Translations under genes and position numbers: made by a program
Shown here: piece by piece, positions 8,818-17,365 of the stretch
Layout: every line of letters begins with the position of its first letter
Numbering within the stretch: position 1 is the first letter of the stretch
Notes under the pieces: model-generated
The model's input: only the letters and a program-made list of their open reading frames with translations
Database searches by the model: none
Told to the model about the DNA's origin: nothing
DNA from: Gordonia sp. KTR9
Lineage (GTDB): Bacteria > Actinomycetota > Actinomycetes > Mycobacteriales > Mycobacteriaceae
Reading direction: 5' to 3'
Length of the DNA stretch: 64,000 nucleotides
Assembly (NCBI RefSeq): GCF_000143885.2
Contig: NC_018581.1
Coordinates: 930,001 to 994,000, forward strand

Positions 8818-10326
8818 TCAGACCTGCCAGGTGTGTACCGGTTCGCCCTCGTGCATCTGGGTGACGTAGTCGCGCAACATGCCCTGCAACGCCTGCTCCC
8901 GGCTCTCGCCCGCGCGCTCGCGGGCCGCGACCGCCTGGCGCTGCCAGACCGACCCGGTCTGGCGCGAGATGCAGCGTCCCTCGATCACCGACAGGTAGCG
9001 CTTCCGGGCCTTGTCGGAGACACCGAACCGGCGCAGTCCGTCCTCGGCGAGCACGAGGAGCCGGCGCAGGACGAGCTCATCGGGCCGTACCCAGCCGACG
9101 TCGGGCCAGTACAGCTGGGACTCCATTCCGGTGCGGGCGCCGGACTGCAGGTTCTCGGCGGCGGCGTTGAACGACATCCGCGACCACAGCGGCCGGTCGG
9201 ATTCGACGAGACCGCGGACGACGCCGTAGTAGAAGGCGGCGTTGGCCATCGTGTCGACGACCGTCGGGCCGGCGGGCAGCACGCGGTTCTCGACGCGCAG
9301 GTGTGCCTGTCCCTCGTGGATGTCGTAGACCGGACGGTTCCAGCGGTAGACGGTCCCGTTGTGCAGGCGCAGTTCGTCGAGGGTCGGGATGCGTCCGGAG
9401 TCGAGCTCGGCGAGCGGATCGGTGTCGGTGGAGACCGGGAGAAGGGCGGGGAAGTAGCGGGTGTTCTCCTCGAAGAGGTCGAAGATGGTGTTGATCCATC
9501 GCTCCCCGAACCACACTCGGGGCCGCACGCCCTGATTCTTCAGTTCCAGCGGACGGGTGTCGGTGGCCTGCTCGAAGACGGGGATGCGGCTCTCGTGCCA
9601 CAACGCGGTCCCGGCGAGGAACGGCGAGTTGCCGGCCAGGGCCACCTGCACCCCGGCGATGGCCTGGGCGGCATTCCAGTGGGAGGCAAAGTCTTCCGGT
9701 GCCACCCGAAGATGTAGTTGCAGCGAGGTGCAGGCGGCCTCGGGCAGGATCGAGTCGGTCGCGGTGCGCAGGTGCTCGGTGTGGTGGGTGTCGGTCAGTG
9801 GGACGCCGGTGATGTCGATCTCGAGGTCCTCACCCCGGGCCGCGAAGATCTGCTCGTTGAGCAGGTCGTACCGGGGGTTCGCCGAGATCCAGTGATGTGC
9901 AAAGTGTTCGGACTTCAGCGTCGGCAGCATGCCGATCATCACCAGGTGGCTCGAGGTCTGCGCGGCGCGCTGTTCGGCCCGGTTGAGCGACGTGCGCAGC
10001 GCTTGTTCGAGCGAGATCGTGTCGTCGGTGGTGAACGGTCGCGGCGAGACGTTGATCTCGATGTTGAACTGACCGAGTTCGGTCTGATAGTCGGGATCGG
10101 CGATCGCCTCGAGGACGGCGGCGTTGGCCATCGCCGGCCGCATCTGCTCGTCGACGAGGTTCAGTTCGACCTCCATGCCGAGGAGCGGCTTCGGCGGACG
10201 ACCCTGATCGGTGAACAATCCGTCGGCGAGCATCCTGGCGATCGCTTCCGTCCCGCGACCCACCTGGCGCCGGAAACGGACCCGGTCCTCGCCGGTGAAC
10301 TGCTGCTTGGACACCTCGGCTCCCAT
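8818..10326 (-). CDS. Glutamate-cysteine ligase family 2 (GCS2) enzyme
   Basis: The product is 502 aa and belongs to the carboxylate-amine ligase group that includes EgtA and YbdK. Supporting stretches are [13 protein letters not shown] near residue 48 (the acidic metal-binding strand), [11 protein letters not shown] near 88, LQLHLRV and [16 protein letters not shown]. These enzymes join an amino group to the gamma-carboxyl of glutamate using ATP. The substrate is unclear. It is longer than YbdK, and this organism uses mycothiol (mshA is present), so glutathione synthesis is not implied. ATG 10326 follows Arg/Ser-rich shadow sequence. It is divergent from the Rv0807-like gene. Confidence 0.8.
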   Translation of the reverse strand: MGAEVSKQQFTGEDRVRFRRQVGRGTEAIARMLADGLFTDQGRPPKPLLGMEVELNLVDEQMRPAMANAAVLEAIADPDYQTELGQFNIEINVSPRPFTTDDTISLEQALRTSLNRAEQRAAQTSSHLVMIGMLPTLKSEHFAHHWISANPRYDLLNEQIFAARGEDLEIDITGVPLTDTHHTEHLRTATDSILPEAACTSLQLHLRVAPEDFASHWNAAQAIAGVQVALAGNSPFLAGTALWHESRIPVFEQATDTRPLELKNQGVRPRVWFGERWINTIFDLFEENTRYFPALLPVSTDTDPLAELDSGRIPTLDELRLHNGTVYRWNRPVYDIHEGQAHLRVENRVLPAGPTVVDTMANAAFYYGVVRGLVESDRPLWSRMSFNAAAENLQSGARTGMESQLYWPDVGWVRPDELVLRRLLVLAEDGLRRFGVSDKARKRYLSVIEGRCISRQTGSVWQRQAVAARERAGESREQALQGMLRDYVTQMHEGEPVHTWQV

Positions 10327-10381
10327 GCGGTCAATACTGCCCGATCCGAGCCGCCCCGAACCCTCTTGGGAGAATGGCCGG

Positions 10382-10798
10382 GTGCCACCACGCAGGAGAG
10401 TGGACCCAGCAGAGGTCCGAGCCGCAGTGCTGGCCGTCTCGGACTGGCTCGTCGACCCCACCGCGCCGCCGCCGGGACGCGCCGCCCTCGCCGACGCCGT
10501 CCGGCAGTCGGCCCGGACGCTCGAACAGCTCGCGCCCGGCAACTCGGTCGAGGTCCGGGTACCCCCGTTCGTCGCGGTGCAGTGCATCGAAGGACCCCGC
10601 CACACCCGTGGGACGCCGCCGAACGTCGTCGAGATGTCGCCGCGGACCTGGCTGCTCCTCGTGGCCGGTGTCCTCACCTACGACGACGCCCTCGCCGCCG
10701 GCGACGTCGACGCCTCCGGACACCGGGCCGGGTTGATCGCCGATCTGCTCCCGCTCGTCCCGATCGCGTCGTCGGGTGATCGCGGAGCCGGAGTGTGA
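10382..10798 (+). CDS. Sterol-carrier-like protein, Rv0807 type
   Basis: The product is 138 aa, starting at GTG 10382 with a GGGAG motif upstream. The stretch [20 protein letters not shown] followed by [18 protein letters not shown] resembles the small actinobacterial 'sterol carrier family' proteins encoded next to purF. The position (just upstream of purF) matches Rv0807 in M. tuberculosis. No catalytic residues are apparent. Lipid binding is suggested only by family naming. Confidence 0.7.
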   Translation: MPPRRRVDPAEVRAAVLAVSDWLVDPTAPPPGRAALADAVRQSARTLEQLAPGNSVEVRVPPFVAVQCIEGPRHTRGTPPNVVEMSPRTWLLLVAGVLTYDDALAAGDVDASGHRAGLIADLLPLVPIASSGDRGAGV

Positions 10799-10878
10799 TT
10801 CATCACTCGCCGGGGTGTCGCGGAATTACCCGCAGGCCGACACTGCTGGAAGATTCGCATCGGGAGCCGACCGACCCG

Positions 10879-10884
10879 TAAACT
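10879..10884 (+). promoter_or_regulatory. Likely purF promoter -10 element
   Basis: TAAACT lies 57 bases upstream of the purF start. That leaves a 5' leader of about 50 nt ending in the ribosome binding site CAGGGAGC. No riboswitch-like conserved core was recognised in the leader. Confidence 0.4.
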
Positions 10885-10941
10885 CCGTGATGTCTCCCAG
10901 CCCACTCGACTGACCGATTCGCAGCCCCAGGGAGCTAGTCG

Positions 10942-12549
10942 ATGCCTGATCATTCGATCGCCAACATGAACCTGCTCGCTCCCACGACGGCGGGCGGATG
11001 TTCTGCACGAGGTGCGGGCGCGATCAACCCCGCCCCGCTGGACGAACCCGAGAACGAACCGCGTGAGGAATGCGGTGTCTTCGGCGTCTGGGCGCCCGGT
11101 GAGGACGTCGCCAAGCTGAGCTACTACGGGCTCTACGCCCTGCAGCACCGCGGCCAGGAGGCCGCGGGTATCGCGGTCGGTGACGGCAGCCAGGTCGTCG
11201 TGTTCAAGGACCTCGGGCTGGTCAGCCAGGTGTTCGACGAGCAGACGCTGGGAGCGATGAGCGGCCACGTGGCGATCGGCCACTGTCGGTACTCCACCAC
11301 CGGCTCGACCACCTGGGAGAACTCGCAGCCGATCTTCCGCACCACCGACGCCGGCACCGGCGTCGCCCTGGGTCACAACGGCAACCTGGTCAACACCGCC
11401 GACCTCGCCGCTCGTGCCCGTGAGCAGGGGATCAAGAGCTCGGCGGCCACCTCGGACTCCGATGTGGTGGGAGCACTGCTCGCGCACGGCGCCGCCGACA
11501 GCTCCATCGAGCAGGCCGCCATGGAACTGCTGCCGACCCTCAAGGGCGCCTTCTGCCTGACCTTCATGGACGAGCACACGCTCTACGCCGCGCGCGACCC
11601 GCACGGCGTGCGCCCGCTGTCGCTCGGCCGCCTCGATCGCGGCTGGGTGGTCGCGTCGGAGACCGCCGCGCTCGACATCGTCGGCGCGTCGTTCGTCCGC
11701 GACATCGAGCCGGGTGAGCTGCTGGCCATCGACGCCGACGGCGTGCGCAGCTCACGGTTCGCCGAGCCGACCCCGAGCGGGTGCGTCTTCGAATACGTCT
11801 ACCTCGCCCGTCCGGACTCGGTGATCCACGGCCGCTCGGTCCACTCGACCCGCGTCGAGATCGGCCGGCGCCTCGCCAAGGAGCATCCCGCCGAGGGGGA
11901 CCTGGTGATCCCGGTGCCGGAGTCCGGCGTGCCGGCGGCCGTCGGTTTCGCCCAGGAATCGGGCATCCCGTACGGCCAGGGCCTGATGAAGAACGCCTAC
12001 GTCGGCCGCACCTTCATCCAGCCGTCGCAGACGATCCGTCAGCTCGGTATCCGTCTCAAACTCAATCCGCTGCGCGAGGTCATCCGAGGCAAGCGACTCG
12101 TGGTCGTCGACGACTCGATCGTGCGCGGCAACACGCAGCGCGCGCTCATCCGCATGCTGCGTGAGGCCGGGGCGGCCGAGGTGCACGTCCGGATCGCGTC
12201 GAGCCCGGTCCGGTGGCCCTGCTTCTACGGCATCGACTTCGCCTCACCGGCGGAGCTCATCGCCAACGGTATGGAATCCGAGGAAGGCATGGTCGAGGGC
12301 GTGCGCCAGGCCATCGGTGCCGACTCGCTCGGTTACATCAGCATCGACGAGATGATCAATTCGACCGGTCAGACCGCCTCGTCCCTGTGCGCGGCATGCT
12401 TCGACGGCAAGTACCCGATCGAGCTGCCCAAGGAGACCTCGATGGGCAAGGCCGTCCTCGAACAGATGCTGGCCAGTGCCGCCGGCGACCGGGCGGTGGA
12501 CCCGCTGACCAAGCCGAACGACAACGTCAGCGCGGTCATGCGGCCCTGA
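10942..12549 (+). CDS. purF: Amidophosphoribosyltransferase PurF
   Basis: PurF is the first committed enzyme of purine synthesis (PRPP plus glutamine to phosphoribosylamine). The product is 535 aa with a 43-residue propeptide, so Cys44 in REECGVFG becomes the N-terminal nucleophile after processing. The glutaminase domain is followed by the PRPP site VVVDDSIVRGNTQ. Cysteines in RWPCFYGIDF and SLCAACFDGKYP fit the Fe-S-containing Bacillus-type enzyme. It precedes purM by 96 bases, likely in one operon. Confidence 0.96.
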   Translation: MPDHSIANMNLLAPTTAGGCSARGAGAINPAPLDEPENEPREECGVFGVWAPGEDVAKLSYYGLYALQHRGQEAAGIAVGDGSQVVVFKDLGLVSQVFDEQTLGAMSGHVAIGHCRYSTTGSTTWENSQPIFRTTDAGTGVALGHNGNLVNTADLAARAREQGIKSSAATSDSDVVGALLAHGAADSSIEQAAMELLPTLKGAFCLTFMDEHTLYAARDPHGVRPLSLGRLDRGWVVASETAALDIVGASFVRDIEPGELLAIDADGVRSSRFAEPTPSGCVFEYVYLARPDSVIHGRSVHSTRVEIGRRLAKEHPAEGDLVIPVPESGVPAAVGFAQESGIPYGQGLMKNAYVGRTFIQPSQTIRQLGIRLKLNPLREVIRGKRLVVVDDSIVRGNTQRALIRMLREAGAAEVHVRIASSPVRWPCFYGIDFASPAELIANGMESEEGMVEGVRQAIGADSLGYISIDEMINSTGQTASSLCAACFDGKYPIELPKETSMGKAVLEQMLASAAGDRAVDPLTKPNDNVSAVMRP

Positions 12550-12645
12550 TTTCGCGCCAACGACCCTCCGGTACCGTATGACCCGTCGGCGAACACGCCG
12601 GAAACAACGTTCGACCGAGAGTTCTGGAACGGGAGTGCTGCGGAG

Positions 12646-13752
12646 ATGACGGAGCGGGATGCTGCTGCCGACGAGACGGCCGGGAGCGCGACACCGGCCT
12701 CGTATGCGGCGGCCGGGGTCGACATCGACGCCGGTGAGCGGGCTGTGGAACTCATCGCACCCCATGCCAAGCGTGCGTCGCGACCAGAGGTTCTCGGCGG
12801 AATCGGCGGCTTCTCCGGCCTGTTCGCGCTCAAGGGCAACTACCGGGAGCCGGTTCTCGCCGCGGCGAGCGACGGCGTCGGCACCAAACTGGCCGTGGCG
12901 CAGGCCATCGACAAACACGACACCGTCGGTCGCGATCTCGTCGCCATGTGCGTCGACGACCTGGTCGTCTGCGGCGCGGAACCCCTTTTCCTGCAGGACT
13001 ACATCGCGGTGGGCAAGGTCGTCCCCGAGACGGTGGCCCAGATCGTCGCCGGCATCGCCGACGGGTGCGTCGAAGCCGGCTGCGCGCTGCTGGGCGGTGA
13101 GACCGCCGAGCACCCCGGTCTGATGCAGGACAACCACTACGACATGTCCGCCACCGCCGTGGGCGTCGTCGAGGCCGACAACGTCCTCACCCCGGATCGC
13201 GTGCGTGCCGGCGACGTCGTCATCGGCATGGGGTCGTCGGGATTGCACTCCAACGGCTACTCGCTCGCCCGCAAGGTGTTGCTCGACTGGGGTCACATGG
13301 ACCTGTTCGGCCACGTCGAGGAGTTCGGGCGCACCCTGGGCGAGGAGTTGCTCGAGCCGACCCGGATCTACGCCAGGGACTGCCTGGCGCTGATCGCCGA
13401 GGCCGATGTCCGTACGTTCGCGCACATCACCGGCGGCGGCCTCGCCGAGAACCTCGCCCGCGTGATCCCGCACGGCCTCGTCGCCGAGCTCGAGCGCAAC
13501 ACCTGGACGCCCGCGCCGATCTTCGCGTTGATCGGGCAGCGTGGCCGGGTCGAACAGCTCGAGATGGAGCGCACCTTCAACATGGGCGTCGGCATGGTCG
13601 CGGTCGTGGCGCCGGAGGACACCGACCGGGCACAGGCCGTGCTGACCGCCCGGCATGTCGACAACTGGGTCCTGGGCACGGTCAAGCGTGCGAGCGACAA
13701 ATCCGACACAGACGCGCGTGTCAGTCTGCTCGGGGAGCACCCGCGCTTCTAG
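12646..13752 (+). CDS. purM: Phosphoribosylformylglycinamidine cyclo-ligase PurM
   Basis: PurM closes the imidazole ring (FGAM to AIR, ATP-dependent). The product is 368 aa. Recognisable stretches include SDGVGTKLAVAQ near residue 78, CVDDLVVCGAEPLFLQDY, GGETAEHPG and GSSGLHSNGYSLARKVL, then ITGGGLAENLARV. The first 20 residues are a non-conserved extension. It ends at a strong hairpin (13811-13855), so the purF-purM transcript probably stops there. Confidence 0.96.
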   Translation: MTERDAAADETAGSATPASYAAAGVDIDAGERAVELIAPHAKRASRPEVLGGIGGFSGLFALKGNYREPVLAAASDGVGTKLAVAQAIDKHDTVGRDLVAMCVDDLVVCGAEPLFLQDYIAVGKVVPETVAQIVAGIADGCVEAGCALLGGETAEHPGLMQDNHYDMSATAVGVVEADNVLTPDRVRAGDVVIGMGSSGLHSNGYSLARKVLLDWGHMDLFGHVEEFGRTLGEELLEPTRIYARDCLALIAEADVRTFAHITGGGLAENLARVIPHGLVAELERNTWTPAPIFALIGQRGRVEQLEMERTFNMGVGMVAVVAPEDTDRAQAVLTARHVDNWVLGTVKRASDKSDTDARVSLLGEHPRF

Positions 13753-13810
13753 GATCGGCCGAACCCGCACTCTCGCAACGACAATCGTTCGAGGCGCGGG
13801 CACATACAGA

Positions 13811-13855
13811 ACACCGACGCTCGCCGGAGGGGTATCCCTCGGCGAGCGTCGGTGT
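13811..13855. terminator. Strong hairpin after purM
   Basis: A 16-bp perfect stem (ACACCGACGCTCGCCG and its complement) has a partly pairing GAGGGGTATCCCT apex. It starts 59 bases after the purM stop and faces the convergent DUF3073 gene. Confidence 0.7.
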
Positions 13856-13893
13856 CTGACGATGATGCGATCACCCTCGACCAACGCATGAGC

Positions 13894-13925
13894 ACGCACC
13901 ACCCATCGGAAAACGGGTGGTGCGT
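13894..13925. terminator. Second hairpin between purM and DUF3073
   Basis: An 11-bp perfect stem (ACGCACCACCC and its complement) has a 10-nt loop. It sits 99 bases beyond the DUF3073 stop on that gene's downstream side. It could terminate either convergent transcript. The rest of 13753-14023 holds no recognisable gene. Confidence 0.5.
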
Positions 13926-14023
13926 ACAAAATTATGGGCCCGCGTCGCCGCGGGTCCGCTCATGCGGAGAGTGTGTGGGGTGATCCCAGGCGTCGAGAGA
14001 TCAACGCCCGAAGAGTGTGCGCG

Positions 14024-14203
14024 TCAAGCGCGTCGCCACTCCTCTTCGTCCACCCAGTCGTCCACCGGATCCGGTCGTTCTACAACCGGATCGCCCTGCC
14101 CGGAGAGCTCACGCTGCAAGCTTTCCAAATCGGTGTTCGGAGTGGAGTACTTCAGCTGACGTGCAACCTTCGTCTGCTTTGCCTTTGCCCGGCCGCGGCC
14201 CAT
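14024..14203 (-). CDS. DUF3073 small protein
   Basis: The product is 59 aa: a very basic N-terminus (MGRGRAKAKQTKVARQLKY) and an acidic C-terminus (DDWVDEEEWRRA). This is the DUF3073 family, encoded next to purM across actinobacteria (Rv0810c in M. tuberculosis). A GAGGGGG ribosome binding site precedes the ATG. The charge split suggests nucleic-acid or ribosome binding, but the function is unknown. Confidence 0.85.
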   Translation of the reverse strand: MGRGRAKAKQTKVARQLKYSTPNTDLESLQRELSGQGDPVVERPDPVDDWVDEEEWRRA

Positions 14204-14297
14204 ATGGGACCCCCTCGCACAATGACGGGGCGGCCAAACGATTGGCGGCCCCGTTCTCTTGAAGTAATTCTGTCGTGCGGACCAGTCTAGCGCGCCT

Positions 14298-14963
14298 CTA
14301 GGATTTGTGTTGTCCACCCTGGGTTGCCGCGCCGACGCGTCTTTCCGACTTGTTCACCATCTTGGTCGCCTCACGCCGGACCTTGGCCGGCAGATCGTCT
14401 CGCGCAAGCAGGGACCGGATCGCCTCGAGGTCGCCGCCGGCGAGCAGATCGCGTGATCGCACGCCGTGCTCGGGGCGATGGACGACGCTGATCCGATCGC
14501 CCTGCGCCACGCTGCCGTTCTGGACAACCCGCAGGTAAGTGCCGAAATCGGCTTGATCGAGAAAGCGCTTCATCCATCGCGGCTCACCCGCCCAGACCGC
14601 GAAGGTCTTGCAGGGGACGCGGGGGATGGTCACCTCGAGGACCAGACCGTCGGCGCCCACCTCCCACCGTTCGCCGACCACCGCGTCGGTGACCGCCATG
14701 CCGTCGATGCGGAGGTTCTCGCCGAACCATCCGTAAGGAAGCTCACGTCCGAGCTCCTCGGCCCACCGGCGCGCCTCGGCGTCTGCGTAGGCGTACACGG
14801 CCTGATCGACGCCGCCGTGGTGCCGCTTGTTGCCCACGTGGTCGTCGACGAGGCCGAGCTCGTCGACGACGAGGCGTCCGTGACGGGGGCGCTTGTCGAT
14901 GGCGGAGCGGCCGATGCCCTCGAGGATCACGTCGTCGCCGGCCGCGCACACGGCCAGCACCAC
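14298..14963 (-). CDS. MOSC-domain (YiiM-like) protein
   Basis: The product is 221 aa from GTG 14963, 8 nt after the YgfZ stop; the longer upstream frame is shadow sequence. MOSC signatures include VVDELGLVDDHVGNKRHHGG, WFGENLRI and VTIPRVPCKTFAVW, whose Cys is the conserved one of the family. YiiM/YuaD-type MOSC proteins handle molybdenum-cofactor chemistry such as N-hydroxylated base reduction. It is probably co-transcribed with the YgfZ gene. The exact substrate is unknown and the start could be GTG 14960. Confidence 0.85.
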   Translation of the reverse strand: MVLAVCAAGDDVILEGIGRSAIDKRPRHGRLVVDELGLVDDHVGNKRHHGGVDQAVYAYADAEARRWAEELGRELPYGWFGENLRIDGMAVTDAVVGERWEVGADGLVLEVTIPRVPCKTFAVWAGEPRWMKRFLDQADFGTYLRVVQNGSVAQGDRISVVHRPEHGVRSRDLLAGGDLEAIRSLLARDDLPAKVRREATKMVNKSERRVGAATQGGQHKS

Positions 14964-14971
14964 GCCCTCGC

Positions 14972-16210
14972 TCAACTCTGGTGTCCCGGAACCGCCGAAC
15001 CGCCGCGGAGGCGTTCCACGGCGGCGCGTCCCGCCTGGATCCGGTCGTCCTCGAGGATCGAGTCCGGGTCGATCCGGGCGCTCACGGCGGTCTCTGCGCC
15101 CACGGTCAGCTCGACATCTGTGCCCACGTTGCGTTTGACGAGCGCGAGAGCGATCGGACCCCACTCATGGTGGTCGACGATCGTGCCCAGGCGGCCGACG
15201 GTCCGGCCGCCGGCCGTCACCGGATCGCCGGGCACCGGGCGCTCGTCGCTGCTGCCGTCCAGGTGCAGCAGGACCAGCCGTCGCGGCGACTTGCCGAGGT
15301 TGTGGACCCGGGCGACCGTCTCCTGGCCGCGGTAGCACCCCTTGTCGAGGTGGACCGCGCCGAGCTCGTCGGGACCGCCGATCCAGTCGACCTCGTGCGG
15401 GATCGTGCGCTCGTCGGTGTCGGCGCCCAGCCGCGGGCGGCGGGCGGCCACGCGGAGCGCCTCGTACGCCCAGCTGCCGGCCATCCGTGCGCCGGCCTCG
15501 GTCAGGGCGTCCCACCATCGGGTCAGCAGGTACTCGGGCACGATCAGATCCACGACGGGCAGGTCCCGATCCTCGCCGAACGAGGGCATGCGCCGCCAGA
15601 AACCGAGCGGTTCGTCCTCGTGGTGGGTCTCGGGCAGCCCGCCGGCCTGGTAGACGTCGGTGTCCGCGCCGATCTCCAGGAGGTCGGCGACCGGTCCGTC
15701 GAGCGCCCCCGGGCCGATGAGCGTCACGACCTTCATGTCGGGTCGCGCCGCCGGCTCGGCCTTGGCCCAGAAGACCATCTTGGTGAGGAAACCGAGCAGC
15801 GGGTCGCCGCGGGAACCCTCGGTGTCGATCCAGGTGACACCGTCGATGTCGGTGAGAACGAAATGCTCCTCGACACGGCCGTTGGCGTCGAGGGAGAGGT
15901 TCTCGGCGCTCGACCGGTCGGGGAGGGCGGCGATGTGCTGGCTGGTGATCGTGTGCAGCCAGGTCAGGCGTTCGGCGCCGGCGATCTCGATCACGGCTCG
16001 GTCGGACCGGTCGACGATGATCACGCCGCTCCGGCCGGCTCGTTCCTCCCCGCCGCCGTAGGCGGCTCGTTGTTCGCCGCCGCCGTAGGCGGCTCGTTGC
16101 TCACCGAGCGGATCACCGTAGTGCCACGCGGTGTCGGCGGATTGGAGGTCTCCGGGACCGGGCACCGCCCCGCCCTCGGAATGCCTGGTCAGGATGGGTG
16201 AACGGCTCAC
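14972..16210 (-). CDS. ygfZ: Folate-binding YgfZ-family protein (GcvT-like)
   Basis: The product is 412 aa with the YgfZ signature KGCYRGQETVAR near residue 287 and the aminomethyltransferase fold. YgfZ proteins use tetrahydrofolate to support Fe-S cluster enzyme maturation. M. tuberculosis Rv0811c is the positional counterpart. An oddity lies at residues 36-53: two perfect copies of GEQRAAYGG, coded by a 27-bp tandem repeat, sit before the conserved domain starts (VIIVDRSDRAVIEI). ATG 16210 starts the long form; a start after the repeat cannot be excluded. Confidence 0.9.
   Translation of the reverse strand: MSRSPILTRHSEGGAVPGPGDLQSADTAWHYGDPLGEQRAAYGGGEQRAAYGGGEERAGRSGVIIVDRSDRAVIEIAGAERLTWLHTITSQHIAALPDRSSAENLSLDANGRVEEHFVLTDIDGVTWIDTEGSRGDPLLGFLTKMVFWAKAEPAARPDMKVVTLIGPGALDGPVADLLEIGADTDVYQAGGLPETHHEDEPLGFWRRMPSFGEDRDLPVVDLIVPEYLLTRWWDALTEAGARMAGSWAYEALRVAARRPRLGADTDERTIPHEVDWIGGPDELGAVHLDKGCYRGQETVARVHNLGKSPRRLVLLHLDGSSDERPVPGDPVTAGGRTVGRLGTIVDHHEWGPIALALVKRNVGTDVELTVGAETAVSARIDPDSILEDDRIQAGRAAVERLRGGSAVPGHQS
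16052..16105. repeat. 27-bp tandem repeat inside the ygfZ N-terminus
   Basis: Two 27-bp units (16052-16078 and 16079-16105) differ at two positions. A partial third unit precedes them. Each unit contains the palindrome GCCGCC-GTA-GGCGGC. The repeat stays in frame, adding nine residues per copy. Confidence 0.85.
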
Positions 16211-16268
16211 GTGTCGATTCTACGGGTCGATTCGGCATACGGCCGGGACGCATGGCAGCCTTCTATCC

Positions 16269-17138
16269 ATGGCGGATTCGATCCTTGTCTCGCTCGACGG
16301 CACACAGCACGATGCCGACGCTCCCTTCCTCCATGCCGACGATCTGGCCGCGGTCCGCGGCGACGGCATCTTCGAGACCCTTCTCGTACGCGCCGGACGG
16401 CCCCGGTGCGTCGAGCTGCATCTCGAGCGCCTGACGCACAGTGCCGCGGCGATGGATCTCGGCGCACCCGATCTCGACGAGTGGCGCGGGGCGATCGAGA
16501 CCGCGGCGCAGGCGTGGACGGAGAAGCACGGATCGGCCGGCGAGGCACTCCTCCGGCTGGTCTACAGCCGCGGGCGTGAGCACGGATCGGCGCCGACCGC
16601 CTACGTCACCGTCGACGCGGTGCCCGACCGGGTGGCGGCGGCGCGCGCGGAGGGGGTGCGGGTGGTCACCCTCGCCCGCGGCTTCTCGATCGACCTCGCC
16701 GCCTCGGCGCCCTGGCGACTGCTCGGCGCCAAGACCCTCAGCTACGCGACGAACATGGCGGCCCTGCGTCACGCCGCCGACGAGGGTTACGACGACGTGA
16801 TCTTCCTCAGCAGCGAGGGCGTCGTCCTCGAGGGGCCCCGGGCCACGGTCGTGGCCGTCTACGCCGACACCCTGGTGACGCCGCCCACCGAGATCGGAAT
16901 TCTCGAATCGACCACCGTGCGTGCGGTTTTCGATGTCGCGTCGCGGGAGGGTTGGACGACGAAGACCGACGTGCTGCGGCCTGAGGACCTGGTGGCGGCC
17001 GATTCGGTCTGGCTGGTCAGCAGCGTGACCCTCGCGGCCCGGGTGACCCATCTCAACCGGTACGTGATGCCGGTACCGTCCGATGCCGCGAAATTCACCG
17101 ATCTGGTCGATCGGGCCATCTCGGTGGACGACAATTGA
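16269..17138 (+). CDS. pabC: Aminodeoxychorismate lyase-like class IV aminotransferase
   Basis: The product is 289 aa, a fold-type IV PLP enzyme. The catalytic lysine is in LLGAKTLSYATNM near residue 158, and the PLP phosphate region is near ESTTVRAVFDVA. The family member beside ygfZ (Rv0812) is taken as 4-amino-4-deoxychorismate lyase, giving p-aminobenzoate for folate, which fits the folate-binding neighbour. A branched-chain or D-amino-acid aminotransferase is possible from sequence alone. ATG 16269 starts at MADSILVSLDG. The gene is divergent from ygfZ. Confidence 0.8.
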   Translation: MADSILVSLDGTQHDADAPFLHADDLAAVRGDGIFETLLVRAGRPRCVELHLERLTHSAAAMDLGAPDLDEWRGAIETAAQAWTEKHGSAGEALLRLVYSRGREHGSAPTAYVTVDAVPDRVAAARAEGVRVVTLARGFSIDLAASAPWRLLGAKTLSYATNMAALRHAADEGYDDVIFLSSEGVVLEGPRATVVAVYADTLVTPPTEIGILESTTVRAVFDVASREGWTTKTDVLRPEDLVAADSVWLVSSVTLAARVTHLNRYVMPVPSDAAKFTDLVDRAISVDDN

Positions 17139-17279
17139 CCCCGGTCACTCGCACCTGATCACCCCGCCCGGAGCACACACCCCGGGCAATGAGAGGGAAG
17201 ACACCGCCTCGAGCTGGTCGGCGGGACCTTTGGCGCTTGTCCGGGCCCGGTGACCAGGCGTAACGTCGCGCCTACGACC

Positions 17280-17302
17280 TACTACTACCGCTGGTAGTAG
17301 TA
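17280..17302. promoter_or_regulatory. Perfect 23-bp palindrome upstream of cydA
   Basis: Arms TACTACTACC and complement flank a 3-bp GCT spacer, 63 bases before the cydA ATG. It may be an operator or an RNA hairpin. It does not match Rex (TTGTGAA-type) sites. The regulator is unknown. Confidence 0.6.
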
Positions 17303-17309
17303 AGTTCCC

Positions 17310-17327
17310 GGCAGGTTTCGACCTGCC
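17310..17327 (+). promoter_or_regulatory. UUCG-tetraloop hairpin in the cydA leader
   Basis: GGCAGGT-TTCG-ACCTGCC forms a 7-bp stem with a UUCG tetraloop, an exceptionally stable RNA element. It lies 38 bases before the cydA start and clear of its ribosome binding site (GAGGCGAT). Confidence 0.6.
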
Positions 17328-17365
17328 CCCGCAGCCCGGGGGCCGGCAACTCGATTCGAGGCGAT

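Noticed and set aside
10880..10941. Purine riboswitch before purF
   Set aside because: The leader is only about 50 nt and I saw none of the conserved purine or PRPP aptamer core; it appears to be an ordinary leader with a ribosome binding site.
17280..17302. Rex or CRP site upstream of cydA
   Set aside because: The palindrome TACTACTACC does not resemble TTGTGAA-type Rex sites or TGTGA-type CRP sites.
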